Shown here one piece after another: positions 1 through 7,662 of a stretch of 15,144 nt of DNA. A program made the position numbers and the translations under genes. The notes below the pieces were generated by a model that searched no databases, was not told the DNA's origin, and saw nothing but the letters and a program-made list of their open reading frames with translations. The stretch is from Alphaproteobacteria bacterium (GTDB taxonomy: Bacteria > Pseudomonadota > Alphaproteobacteria > Rhizobiales > Xanthobacteraceae): NCBI GenBank assembly GCA_005883445.1, contig VAZL01000392.1:1-15144 (forward strand). The letters run 5' to 3'. The stretch's first letter is position 1. Each line of letters starts with the position of its first letter.

Positions 1-697
1 TGCCCATGCGCGTGGGCGATTTGCCGGTGGTGAAATAGGTCAGCGCCTGGTTGGCGAGCAGCCCGGCCTGCACGTCGAGGAGCGGCACGTCCACGTGGCA
101 GCCGCGCCCGGTGCGCTCGCGCTGCGCAAGCGCGGCCAGAATCCCGACCGCCGAATAGACGCCGGTGGAAAGATCCGCGATCGGCACGCCCACCCGCATG
201 GGCTCGCCTTCGGGCGTGCCGGTGATGTCCATCAGGCCGCCCATGCCCTGGACCAGAAGGTCGTAGCCGGCGCGCGGCGCGTAGGGGCCGTCCTGGCCGA
301 AGCCCGTCACCGAGCAATAGATCAGGCGAGGATTGAGCGGCGCGAGGCTCTTGTAGTCGAGGCCGAACCTGGCAAGCCCGCCCACCTTGAAATTCTCGAT
401 CAGGATGTCGGAGCGCGCGGCGATCTTGCGCACGATCTCGCGGCCTTCCTCGGTCTCGAAGTCCACCTCGATCGAGCGCTTGCCGCGGTTGGTGGCGTGA
501 TAATAGGCGGCGCCGAGCGTGCCCCCGTCGGCGGCGGGGACGAACGGCGGACCCCAGCCGCGCGTATCGTCGCCCGCGCCGGCGCGCTCGACCTTGATCA
601 CGTCGGCGCCGAGATCGGCGAGAATCTGTCCGGCCCATGGCCCCGCCAGGATGCGGGCAAGCTCGAGCACTTTGATACCGGCCAACGGACCAGGCAT
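1..697 (-). CDS. Class III CoA-transferase (CaiB/BaiF family), 3' end outside the window
   Basis: The reverse strand from 697 is open to the window edge and encodes the first 232 residues of a CaiB/BaiF-type CoA-transferase; such proteins are usually about 400 residues. Family enzymes move CoA from an acyl-CoA to a free carboxylic acid through an aspartyl-CoA intermediate in the cytoplasm. Visible hallmarks are the N-terminal start MPGPLAGIKVLELARILAGP, the ADVIKVERAG strand at 31-40, NRGKRSIEVDF at 70-80, and GVPIADLSTG, whose Asp175 sits where formyl-CoA transferase has its nucleophile Asp169. The ATG at 697 is preceded by GGAG with a 6-nt spacer, which fixes the start. The gene is divergent from malonyl-CoA decarboxylase across a repeat-filled gap. 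The acid substrate cannot be read from sequence; malonate is possible from the neighbour only. Family assignment is firm. Confidence 0.93.
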   Translation of the reverse strand, partial: MPGPLAGIKVLELARILAGPWAGQILADLGADVIKVERAGAGDDTRGWGPPFVPAADGGTLGAAYYHATNRGKRSIEVDFETEEGREIVRKIAARSDILIENFKVGGLARFGLDYKSLAPLNPRLIYCSVTGFGQDGPYAPRAGYDLLVQGMGGLMDITGTPEGEPMRVGVPIADLSTGVYSAVGILAALAQRERTGRGCHVDVPLLDVQAGLLANQALTYFTTGKSPTRMG

Positions 698-745
698 GAG
701 CAACTCCTTGCGCAACGCGGATGTCACCGCAACGTCATGAAGGGC

Positions 746-818
746 CTAGTGTCCCGATTCCGAAGTTCGCCCGAGTTGCCGCGCGCTCGTAGCGAACTTC
801 GGAATCGAAGGACACTAG
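746..818. repeat. Palindromic element 1 (CTAGTG-bounded hairpin)
   Basis: This is an inverted repeat with arms at 746-770 and 792-818 around a 21-nt centre. The left arm begins CTAGTGTCC and reaches GATTCCGAAGTTCGC; the right arm is its reverse complement apart from two extra bases. It starts and ends with CTAG. It is non-coding and lies in the divergent gap between the CoA-transferase and malonyl-CoA decarboxylase genes. It resembles element 2 at 832-908 in design. It could be a REP/MITE-like dispersed element or a transcribed hairpin; its function is unknown. Confidence 0.8.
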
Positions 819-831
819 CAACTCTATGATT

Positions 832-908
832 CTAGTGCCGCTTTGAACCCGAAGTTCGCAATCGGACTCGCGGTAATCGTGGTGCGAACTTCGGGTTCGC
901 GGCACTAG
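832..908. repeat. Palindromic element 2 (related CTAGTG-bounded hairpin)
   Basis: This inverted repeat has arms at 832-860 and 883-908. The left arm begins CTAGTGCCG and runs into GAACCCGAAGTTCGCA; the right arm matches it except for three unpaired bases. It shares the CTAGTG ends and the GAAGTTCGC core with element 1 but differs between them, and the differences are matched in both arms, so pairing is kept. Only 13 nt separate it from element 1. Likely a second copy of one family of dispersed palindromes; the role is unknown. Confidence 0.8.
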
Positions 909-952
909 CCTGAATGGCGCGCCAATGGGCATTTGTCCATAGCGGCGCCACT

Positions 953-1045
953 GTCGTTGCGAGGAGCCCGAAGGGCGACGAAGCAATCCAGGAGCCATAG
1001 CGACGCGCGTTGCTCCTGGATTGCGTCGCTGCGCTCGCAATGACG
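953..1045. repeat. Palindromic dispersed repeat of the Bradyrhizobium/Rhodopseudomonas type
   Basis: A long imperfect inverted repeat: the left arm starts GTCGTTGCGAGGAGC and continues to GAAGCAATCCAGGAGC; the right arm starts GCTCCTGGATTGCGTCGC and ends GCGCTCGCAATGAC. Sequences of this form (TCATTGCGAGGAGCG... / ...GCAATCCAGG) are, to my knowledge, very common intergenic palindromes in Bradyrhizobiaceae and relatives. The element ends 83 nt before the malonyl-CoA decarboxylase start. The rest of the gap (698-745, 909-952, 1046-1128) shows no gene and no promoter I could assign. Confidence 0.8.
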
Positions 1046-1128
1046 CTTCCGGCGCTTTCCGCGATGTTGCAATCTGCGAATCCCGGCCATACCTCCGGGG
1101 ACGCCACGTCCGGGCTGATGGGGTTCGC

Positions 1129-2493
1129 ATGAACACCTCGTTTTTCGGCGAGTTGCTGCAGACGATTTCCGAACGCGGCCGGGCGCTGGTCGAGCGCACG
1201 CGCGAACGGCGCGGCTCGGCTGCCCAGTCGGACGGCTTGATCGAACAATGCGAGGCCCTGCTGTCGGGCCGGGGCGAGGCCTCCGGTGTCGCGCGCGCCG
1301 CCGAAATCCTCGCGGAATATGCCACCCTGACGACCGGTCCGCGCATCGCCTTCTTCGAGGCGCTTGCGAGCCGCTTCGGCGTGGACCGAAAACGGCTCAG
1401 CGCCGCAGTCACTGCCTGGCAGAGCGCGCCCTCGGACGCGGCAGCATCCAAGGTCCACCGTGCATCCGAGCCGAGACGGCTCGAGCTGTTCCGGCGCCTC
1501 AACCTTGCGCCCGGCGGAACCGCCGCGCTGGTGCGCATGCGCGAGCAGCTGATGGACGCAATGGATCATCGCGACGATCTCGCGGTGATCGACGACGACT
1601 TCCTCCATTTGTTCTCGTCCTGGTTCAACCGCGGCTTCCTCGTGCTCAGGAGCATCGACTGGTCGACCCCGGCTAACCTCTTGGAGAAGATCATCCGCTA
1701 CGAGGCGGTGCATACGATCCGCGACTGGAATGACCTGCGCGCGCGGGTCGATTCGCCTGATCGGCGCTGCTACGCCTTCTTCCATCCCGCCCTGGCCGAT
1801 GAACCGCTGATCTTCGTCGAGGTCGCGCTCACCCGCGGCATCCCCGCCGCGATCGAGCCGATCCTGTCGGCCAAGCGCGAGCCGGTCGAACCCGAGCGAG
1901 CGACCACGGCGGTGTTTTATTCGATCTCCAATTGCCAACGCGGGCTTGCCGGCGTGTCCTTCGGCCATTTCCTCATCAAGCAGGTGGTCGAAGAAGTCAG
2001 CCGCGAAATCCTGCGCTTGGCGACCTTCATCACATTGTCGCCGGCGCCGAACTTCGCCGAATGGCTCAAGCGCGAGCGCGCCAAGGCGGAGTCGATTGCG
2101 CTCAATGCGGAGGATCGCGCCGCCCTCGCCGTTCTCGACCGTCCTGATTGGTGGCGGGATGAGGCGACCGCGGAGATGGTTCGCGAGCCGCTATTGCGGG
2201 CGGCCGCTTGGTACTATCTCCGTGTGCACGGGGCCCGCGGCACGCCGCTCGATTCGGTTGCGCGCTTCCACCTCGGTAACGGCGCGCGGCTCGAGCGGCT
2301 CAACTTTCTGGCCGACACGTCGGAGCGGGCGCTGCAGCAATCATATGGTTTGATGGTAAATTACCTTTACGATCTCGAACACATCGAGCAGAACCACGAG
2401 GCGTATGCGCAGCAGCACGCAATCGTCGCGTCAGGCGCGGTGACGCGCCTTGTGCGCGCGCCGACGCGCGATGTCGCTCCAGCGGCAGAGTGA
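1129..2493 (+). CDS. matA: Malonyl-CoA decarboxylase
   Basis: A 454-residue protein of the malonyl-CoA decarboxylase family, which converts malonyl-CoA to acetyl-CoA and CO2 in the cytoplasm. The N-terminal half is the helical domain; the C-terminal half is the acetyltransferase-like catalytic domain. Diagnostic motifs are FYSISNCQRGLAGV, LSPAPNF with Ser304, and ARFHLGNGARLERLNF with His381, followed by SYGLMVNYLYDLEHIEQNHE. Ser304 and His381 align with the human catalytic Ser329 and His423. The reading frame stays open upstream to a TTG at 1021, but that would run into the palindromic repeat; the ATG at 1129, giving MNTSFFGELL, matches the family start. No strong Shine-Dalgarno is visible. 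No malonyl-CoA synthetase (matB) or dicarboxylate transporter lies beside it here. The gene converges on the dehydrogenase with a 13-nt gap. The symbol follows Rhizobium MatA. Confidence 0.95.
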   Translation: MNTSFFGELLQTISERGRALVERTRERRGSAAQSDGLIEQCEALLSGRGEASGVARAAEILAEYATLTTGPRIAFFEALASRFGVDRKRLSAAVTAWQSAPSDAAASKVHRASEPRRLELFRRLNLAPGGTAALVRMREQLMDAMDHRDDLAVIDDDFLHLFSSWFNRGFLVLRSIDWSTPANLLEKIIRYEAVHTIRDWNDLRARVDSPDRRCYAFFHPALADEPLIFVEVALTRGIPAAIEPILSAKREPVEPERATTAVFYSISNCQRGLAGVSFGHFLIKQVVEEVSREILRLATFITLSPAPNFAEWLKRERAKAESIALNAEDRAALAVLDRPDWWRDEATAEMVREPLLRAAAWYYLRVHGARGTPLDSVARFHLGNGARLERLNFLADTSERALQQSYGLMVNYLYDLEHIEQNHEAYAQQHAIVASGAVTRLVRAPTRDVAPAAE

Positions 2494-2506
2494 GGGCCGC
2501 CTCGTC

Positions 2507-3208
2507 CTAGGTTCGTCCATAAAGCGGCACCACCGCGCCGCGGGTGACACGATTCTCCGGCGACGCCAGGAACAGGATCGTCGCCGCTACCTCTTCGACT
2601 TTCGCCCAGGCGGCATGGTCCGCCTTGGGCATGGTCCGCCGGTTCGCCGGGGTATCCATGGTCGAAGGCGCGATGGCATTGACCAGAATGCCTGCTTTCA
2701 CGACTTCCTCGGCCAGCGCTACGGTGAGCGCTGCGACCGCTGCCTTGCTGGCGGTATAGGCAACCATGCCGGCGCCCGTGCGCCATTCGAGCGCAGGGCG
2801 GGTTGCGACATTGACGATGCGCCCGCCTGTCCCGGTGGGGATCATGGCATTGACCGCGGCCCGGCAGCAGAGAAAGGCGGTGACGAAGTTCATGTCGATT
2901 TGCCTCATCAAATCGGATTTTGCCGTTTCCCCGACGGGCGCCATGGCAAAACCGCCGGCGATATGGATCGAAGCCCAGAGCTTCGGCACGCTGCCGTAAA
3001 GCTTGGCAATGGCCGCTTCCTGGGTCAGATCAATACCGGGGACGAGCTTGACCTCGGCACGGTTACGGAACGCAAAGCGATCGGCTTCCGCCTGATCGAT
3101 ATATGGCACGTGGCAGACAGCGCCGGCCTCGAGCAGCGCGCCAACCATCGCGGTGCCGAGCGCTCCGGTTCCGCCGGTGACGATCACATGGCGATCGCGA
3201 TAGTCCAT
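2507..3208 (-). CDS. Short-chain dehydrogenase/reductase (SDR), classical type
   Basis: A 233-residue classical SDR, an NAD(P)-dependent oxidoreductase with a Rossmann fold. The nucleotide-binding motif TGGTGALG is at 11-18, the HIAGG equivalent of NNAG at 82-86, the active-site Asn at 107, and the catalytic YTASK at 151-155 (Tyr151, Lys155). At the usual catalytic serine position the sequence reads NVATRPAL, with Thr136 where relatives generally carry Ser. The conserved NAIAPSTMDTP loop follows at 177-187. The start at 3208 (MDYRDRHVIV) is chosen because AGGGAGAGG lies just upstream; an in-frame start at 3253 would add 15 residues that do not resemble the family. The substrate is unknown. 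It is divergent from glpD over 144 nt, so a shared control region is possible but unproven. Confidence 0.9.
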   Translation of the reverse strand: MDYRDRHVIVTGGTGALGTAMVGALLEAGAVCHVPYIDQAEADRFAFRNRAEVKLVPGIDLTQEAAIAKLYGSVPKLWASIHIAGGFAMAPVGETAKSDLMRQIDMNFVTAFLCCRAAVNAMIPTGTGGRIVNVATRPALEWRTGAGMVAYTASKAAVAALTVALAEEVVKAGILVNAIAPSTMDTPANRRTMPKADHAAWAKVEEVAATILFLASPENRVTRGAVVPLYGRT

Positions 3209-3352
3209 CGGCCTCTCCCTTTGCTTGCAAACGCGGCTTGCATCATCGTCCACGGCTCGACCGACGCAAGGCCGCGTCGTGCGCCCCTATCTTGAGCCGA
3301 CATAGCCAGCCGCGCCATGCTCCACGCCCGCGCTCGGAAGGAATCAACAAGG
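3209..3352. promoter_or_regulatory. Divergent intergenic region between the SDR gene and glpD
   Basis: This 144-nt gap must hold the promoters of the leftward SDR gene and rightward glpD. It contains two copies of GCTTGCA (3223-3229 and 3236-3242), 13 nt apart start to start, which also form a short dyad TGCAA/TTGCA. This could be an operator, but it is short and could be chance. The ribosome-binding sequence GGAAGGA for glpD is at 3336-3342. No clear -35/-10 pair was recognised. Confidence 0.3.
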
Positions 3353-4846
3353 ATGGCCGAGTTCGATTTGGCGATCGTCGGCGGCGGCATCAACGGCACC
3401 GGCATCGCTCGCGACGCCGCCGGCCGCGGCCTGCGTGTCCTGCTGGTGGAGCAGAACGATCTCGCATCCGGCACGTCGTCCGCCTCGACCAAGCTCATCC
3501 ACGGGGGACTGCGCTATCTTGAGCAGGGATGGCTGCGGCTGGTACGCGAGGCGCTCCTCGAGCGCGAAGTGATGTTGCGCATGGCCCCGCACCTCATCCG
3601 GCCCATGCGCTTCGTGCTACCGAGTGAACCAGGCCTGCGTCCAAACTGGATGCTGCGCGTGGGGCTGTTCATCTATGACCACCTCGGCGGCCGGCAAATT
3701 CTTCCTCCGGCCCGCGCCGTCGATCTCGCAAACGACCCGCTCGGCGCACCGTTGAAGCGGCGTTACGATCACGGCTTCGAATACTCGGATTGCTTCGCGG
3801 ACGACTCGCGTCTCGTCGTACTCAGCGCGCTCGATGCCTCAGAGCGCGGCGCCGTAATCCGTACCCGCACCCGCTGCATCAGGGCAGAACGGGGCGTCGT
3901 ATGGCGGCTTATGCTCGACGTGCGGGGCCGGCGCGACGTCGCCACCGCTCGCGTCCTGGTCAACGCCACTGGGCCTTGGCTGAAGCTGTTCGCGAGCGGC
4001 GTGCTCGGCGATGCGACCGGCGTGCCCGCGCGGCTCGACAAGGGCAGCCACATCGTGGTGCGACGCCTGTTCGAGCACGATCGCGCCTATATCGTTCAAA
4101 CGCACGACCGGCGCGTCGTGTTCGCGCTGCCGTTCGAGCGGGATTTCACGCTGATTGGAACCACGGACCGGGGCTTTACCGGCGATCCAAGCGGCGTGGA
4201 GCCTACGGTCGATGAGATTGCCTATCTCTGCGAGGTGGCAAACCAGCACTTTCGCGCGACGCTCGGTCCCGCCGACGTGGTTTGGTCGTTCGCGGGCGTT
4301 CGCTCGCTCTACGATGACGGCTCGCGAAAAGCGCAGGACGTAACCCGCGACTATGTCCTCACCCTCGACGAACGCGATGGCGAGGCGCCGCTTCTGACCG
4401 TTTACGGCGGCAAGATCACGACCTATCGCCGCCTGGCCGAACATGCGCTTGACCGAGTTGCGCACGTCATCGCGACCGCACGGGCGTGGACCAAGGACTC
4501 GCATCTGCCGGGTGGCGAATTTCCCTACGATGGCGTCGAGGCACTAGTGGCCAAAACACGCAAATCGCGACCATTTCTGAGCGAAGAACACGCATTGCGC
4601 CTAGTGCGCGCCTATGGCACCCGCGTCGAACGCGTCCTCGGGCCGGCGCGGCGGCTCGAAGACCTCGGGCCGTGCCTCGGCGCCGATCTCACCGGCGCTG
4701 AGGTGCGCTATTTGATGGAGCGGGAATGGGCGCAGACCGAGGATGATGTGCTGTGGCGGCGCACGAAGCTGGGCTTGCGCTTTTCATCGGAAGAGCGGCG
4801 GCGCTTGGCAAATTTCATGGCCGCCATGGCCGGTGGCGGCCGATGA
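3353..4846 (+). CDS. glpD: Glycerol-3-phosphate dehydrogenase, FAD-dependent (aerobic)
   Basis: A 497-residue flavoprotein that oxidises sn-glycerol-3-phosphate to dihydroxyacetone phosphate and passes electrons to quinone at the inner membrane face. The N-terminal FAD-binding motif GGGINGTGIARDAAGRG is at 10-26, and the family signature STKLIHGGLRYLEQG follows around 45-59. Further conserved blocks are LVNATGPWLK, KGSHIVV, LIGTTD, FAGVRSL, GGKITTYRRLAEHAL and DDVLWRRTKLG near the C-terminus. Length matches E. coli GlpD (about 500). The start at 3353 has GGAAGGA 10 nt upstream; an in-frame ATG at 3317 lacks such a site. glpK follows on the same strand after 97 nt, so the two form a glycerol catabolic unit. 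No glpR repressor gene is present in the window. Confidence 0.96.
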   Translation: MAEFDLAIVGGGINGTGIARDAAGRGLRVLLVEQNDLASGTSSASTKLIHGGLRYLEQGWLRLVREALLEREVMLRMAPHLIRPMRFVLPSEPGLRPNWMLRVGLFIYDHLGGRQILPPARAVDLANDPLGAPLKRRYDHGFEYSDCFADDSRLVVLSALDASERGAVIRTRTRCIRAERGVVWRLMLDVRGRRDVATARVLVNATGPWLKLFASGVLGDATGVPARLDKGSHIVVRRLFEHDRAYIVQTHDRRVVFALPFERDFTLIGTTDRGFTGDPSGVEPTVDEIAYLCEVANQHFRATLGPADVVWSFAGVRSLYDDGSRKAQDVTRDYVLTLDERDGEAPLLTVYGGKITTYRRLAEHALDRVAHVIATARAWTKDSHLPGGEFPYDGVEALVAKTRKSRPFLSEEHALRLVRAYGTRVERVLGPARRLEDLGPCLGADLTGAEVRYLMEREWAQTEDDVLWRRTKLGLRFSSEERRRLANFMAAMAGGGR

Positions 4847-4943
4847 CAGATGCCGTCGCTTTGGGACGCCGATATGATACGTGAATTGATCGTTGGCGCG
4901 CGAGCGTGGCCGTCCGCGGCCGTGGCAGTGCAAAGGAACGAGC

Positions 4944-6431
4944 TTGCCCGATTATCTTCTCGCGATCGACCAGGGCACGACCTCGACGCGGGCTATCCTG
5001 TTCGATGTCGCGCTGACGCCGGTCGCGAGTGCGCAGCAGGAATTTACCCAGATCTATCCGGCGCCCGGCCTGGTCGAGCATGATCCCGAGGATATCTGGT
5101 CGACGACGCTTGCAACGGTGCGCGCAGCCATTGCGCGGGCGGGGGCTGACGCCAGCGATATCGCGGCCCTCGGCATCACCAACCAGCGCGAGACCACGAT
5201 TGTGTGGGAGCGGGCCACCGGCCGCCCCATCCACAATGCCATCGTTTGGCAGGATCGCCGCACGGCGGATACCTGCGCCGCGTTGCGGCAGGGCGGACAT
5301 GAGCCGCTGATCACGGCGCGCACCGGGCTCGTGCTCGATCCCTATTTTTCGGCCACCAAGATCGCGTGGCTGCTCGACCACGTGGAGGGCGCGCGTGCGG
5401 CGGCGCAGAAGGGCAGGCTTGCCTTCGGCACCGTGGATAGCTTCTTGTTGTGGCGGCTCACCGGCGGCAGGGTGCATGCGACCGATGCCACCAATGCGGC
5501 GCGTACCCTGTTGATGGATATTCACAGCGGGGACTGGGACGCGGGCCTTTGTGAATTGTTCGGCGTCCCCAACGCCCTATTGCCGCCGATACGCGATTGC
5601 GCGGGCGACTTTGGCACCACCGATCTGTTTGGCGGACCGATCCGCATTCTGGGGCTCGCCGGCGACCAGCAGGCGGCGACCGTGGGACAGGGCTGCTTTG
5701 CGCCCGGCATGATGAAGTCGACCTACGGCACCGGTTGCTTCGCGCTGCTCAACACCGGGGATCAGCCCATTGCGTCGAAGAACCGCCTTCTTAGCACAGT
5801 CGCCTACCAACTCGGCGGACAGCGCACCTACGCACTCGAAGGCGCGATCTTCATCGCCGGGGCCGCGGTGCAATGGCTGCGCGACGCGCTCAAGGTGATA
5901 GGGGCGGCCCCCGACGTGAACGCGCTCGCTGCGGCGGCCGACCCGGCGGAACAGCTCTACCTGGTCCCTGCCTTTGTCGGGCTCGGCGCGCCGTGGTGGG
6001 ATGCGCAGGCGCGCGGCGCCCTGTACGGGCTCACCCGCAAGTCTGGCGTGGCCGAGCTTGCGCGCGCGGCTCTCGAGGCGGTTGGGTACCAGACCCGCGA
6101 CTTGCTCGAGGCCATGCGTGCCGACTGGCCGGGGGCCGGAGCGAATACGGTGTTGCGAGTCGATGGCGGCATGGCGGCGAGCGATGTCACGATGCAATTC
6201 GTGGCCGACATTCTGGCGACGCCCGTCGATCGGCCGCTGGTGATGGAGACGACCGCGCTCGGCGCTGCCTATCTCGCGGGCTATGCCGCGGGACTGTGCC
6301 CGGATTTGCCGGACTTCGCCGCAATGTGGAGGTGCGAGCGGCGTTTCGAGCCGGGGATGGATGCCATGACGCGCGAGCGCAAGTGGGCGGGATGGCGCGA
6401 GGCGGTGGCACGTACGCTGAGCCGGGGTTGA
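4944..6431 (+). CDS. glpK: Glycerol kinase
   Basis: A 495-residue FGGY-family kinase that phosphorylates glycerol with ATP to sn-glycerol-3-phosphate, the substrate of the GlpD encoded just upstream. It carries the N-terminal phosphate loop AIDQGTTSTR at 7-16, ITNQRETTIVWE at 78-89, AIVWQDRRTA, AGDQQAA with the catalytic-base Asp at 241, STYGTGCF, YALEGAIFIAGAAVQWLRD, LRVDGGMAASD and TALGAAYLAG. The start is a TTG at 4944, preceded by AGGA with a 6-nt spacer; it gives MPDYLLAIDQG, exactly the family N-terminus, while the longer TTG frame from 4893 would add 17 unrelated residues. No glycerol facilitator gene (glpF) is adjacent. A 112-nt gap without recognisable features separates it from the ABC transporter genes. 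Confidence 0.96.
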   Translation: MPDYLLAIDQGTTSTRAILFDVALTPVASAQQEFTQIYPAPGLVEHDPEDIWSTTLATVRAAIARAGADASDIAALGITNQRETTIVWERATGRPIHNAIVWQDRRTADTCAALRQGGHEPLITARTGLVLDPYFSATKIAWLLDHVEGARAAAQKGRLAFGTVDSFLLWRLTGGRVHATDATNAARTLLMDIHSGDWDAGLCELFGVPNALLPPIRDCAGDFGTTDLFGGPIRILGLAGDQQAATVGQGCFAPGMMKSTYGTGCFALLNTGDQPIASKNRLLSTVAYQLGGQRTYALEGAIFIAGAAVQWLRDALKVIGAAPDVNALAAAADPAEQLYLVPAFVGLGAPWWDAQARGALYGLTRKSGVAELARAALEAVGYQTRDLLEAMRADWPGAGANTVLRVDGGMAASDVTMQFVADILATPVDRPLVMETTALGAAYLAGYAAGLCPDLPDFAAMWRCERRFEPGMDAMTRERKWAGWREAVARTLSRG

Positions 6432-6543
6432 CTCATCATTTTCCGCTTCCAAGCCGTCCGCAGGCACGCCCGCCACGTGACCAATCCCGGTAACTGGCGC
6501 GTGGGAGATTGAGCCGCGCGTCCTGTGCCGCTAGCGTGGCTGC

Positions 6544-7649
6544 ATGGGGAACGGCGGCGCCGATACGAGGGACGACCCGCACAAGCAGGGCAGGCGCCGA
6601 ACGTTCGCGCCGTGGACAGACCCAACTGCGCGTGCGCTGGTGCGGTTCGACGGCGTGCGCAAACAATTTTCTGTCGTAGCTGCGGTCGAGCGCGTGTCGC
6701 TCGACATTTTCGCCGGCGAATTCTTCGCCCTGCTCGGCCCGTCGGGCTGCGGCAAGACCACGCTGCTGCGCCTCCTCGCCGGTTTGGACATGCCCGACGA
6801 AGGACGCATTCTGCTCGATGGTGAGGATATTGCGCAGGTACCGCCGTATCGGCGGCCGATCAACACAAGCAAGAGGGGCTTGCCAAGTCTGAAATCACGA
6901 CGCGAGTCGAGGAGATGCTGGCGCTGGTGCGGCTCGAAGGTTTGGCCAAGCGCAAGCCGCACCAGCTCTCCGGCGGCCAACGCCAGCGCGTCGCGCTCGC
7001 GCGCTCGCTGGTCAAACGCCCGCGCGTCCTCCTGCTCGATGAACCCCTCGCTGCGCTCGACAAGAAACTGCGCGGCGAGACGCAGTTCGAGTTGATGCAG
7101 CTGCAGGAGAGGCTCGGCCTCACCTTCATCATCGTCACCCACGACCAGCAGGAGGCGATGACGGTCGCCGATCGTATCGGCGTCATGGACCACGGGCGTC
7201 TGATCCAAGTCGGCACTCCGCCCGAAATCTACGAGCGGCCGAACTCGCGCTGGGTCGCGGACTTTATAGGTGAGATCAACCTGATCGAAGGCCGCGTGGT
7301 CGACGTAGGGGCGTCGGATACCGTGATCGCGAGCGCGGCCGCCGGGCGGCTGCGCGCGCTTTCGCCCACGGATGCAAAGCCGGGAGATGTGGTGTGGGTG
7401 GCGCTCAGGCCCGAGAAAGTGCGGATCGCGCACGCACCGCCGACCGAAGGCGAGAATTGCGTGGTCGGGCAGGTCGGAAACATCGGCTATCTCGGCGACC
7501 TCTCGGTCTACAAGGTCCGACTCGACAATGGAATTGTCATGAAAGCGGCCGTCGCCAACGTGACGCGACTGGTCGAGCGGCCGATCGGGTGGGATGACCG
7601 CGTCTGGCTCAGCTGGGCCCCGGAGGCGGCCATGGTGCTGACGCGATAA
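6544..7649 (+). pseudogene. ABC transporter ATPase (PotA/PotG type), broken by an out-of-frame internal deletion
   Basis: Two pieces in different frames together spell one polyamine-type ABC ATPase. The 5' piece (from 6544) has the N-terminal extension, Walker A GPSGCGKT at residues 65-72 and ends in family sequence at PPYRRPIN (codon 6862-6864). The 3' piece is in family register from KQEGLAKSEI (6867) and carries LSGGQ, Walker B RVLLLDEPLAALD, the H-loop THDQ and a C-terminal TOBE domain to the stop at 7649. Between them only two bases remain where relatives have about 22 residues of the form MMFQSYALFPH...NIAFGL, so roughly 64 nt, including the Q-loop glutamine, are missing. The 5' frame continues as nonsense to 7095. 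A complete ATPase cannot be made as sequenced. The permease genes follow 13 nt downstream and look intact. It may be an assembly error rather than a true pseudogene. Confidence 0.85.
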
Positions 7650-7662
7650 GCGAGCCAACTCG

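Noticed and set aside
95..829. Long rightward open frame over the CoA-transferase region
   Set aside because: It is antisense to a clear CaiB/BaiF coding sequence and runs through the palindrome; its product is Arg/Ala/Gly-rich with no domain, a usual effect of high GC.
1021..1128. N-terminal extension of malonyl-CoA decarboxylase from TTG 1021
   Set aside because: The extension is encoded by the right arm of a dispersed palindrome and does not resemble the family N-terminus.
832..1968. Leftward open frame of 378 codons
   Set aside because: It is antisense to malonyl-CoA decarboxylase and crosses two repeats; no family resemblance.
3839..4504. Leftward open frame inside glpD
   Set aside because: It is antisense to well conserved glpD sequence; a composition shadow.
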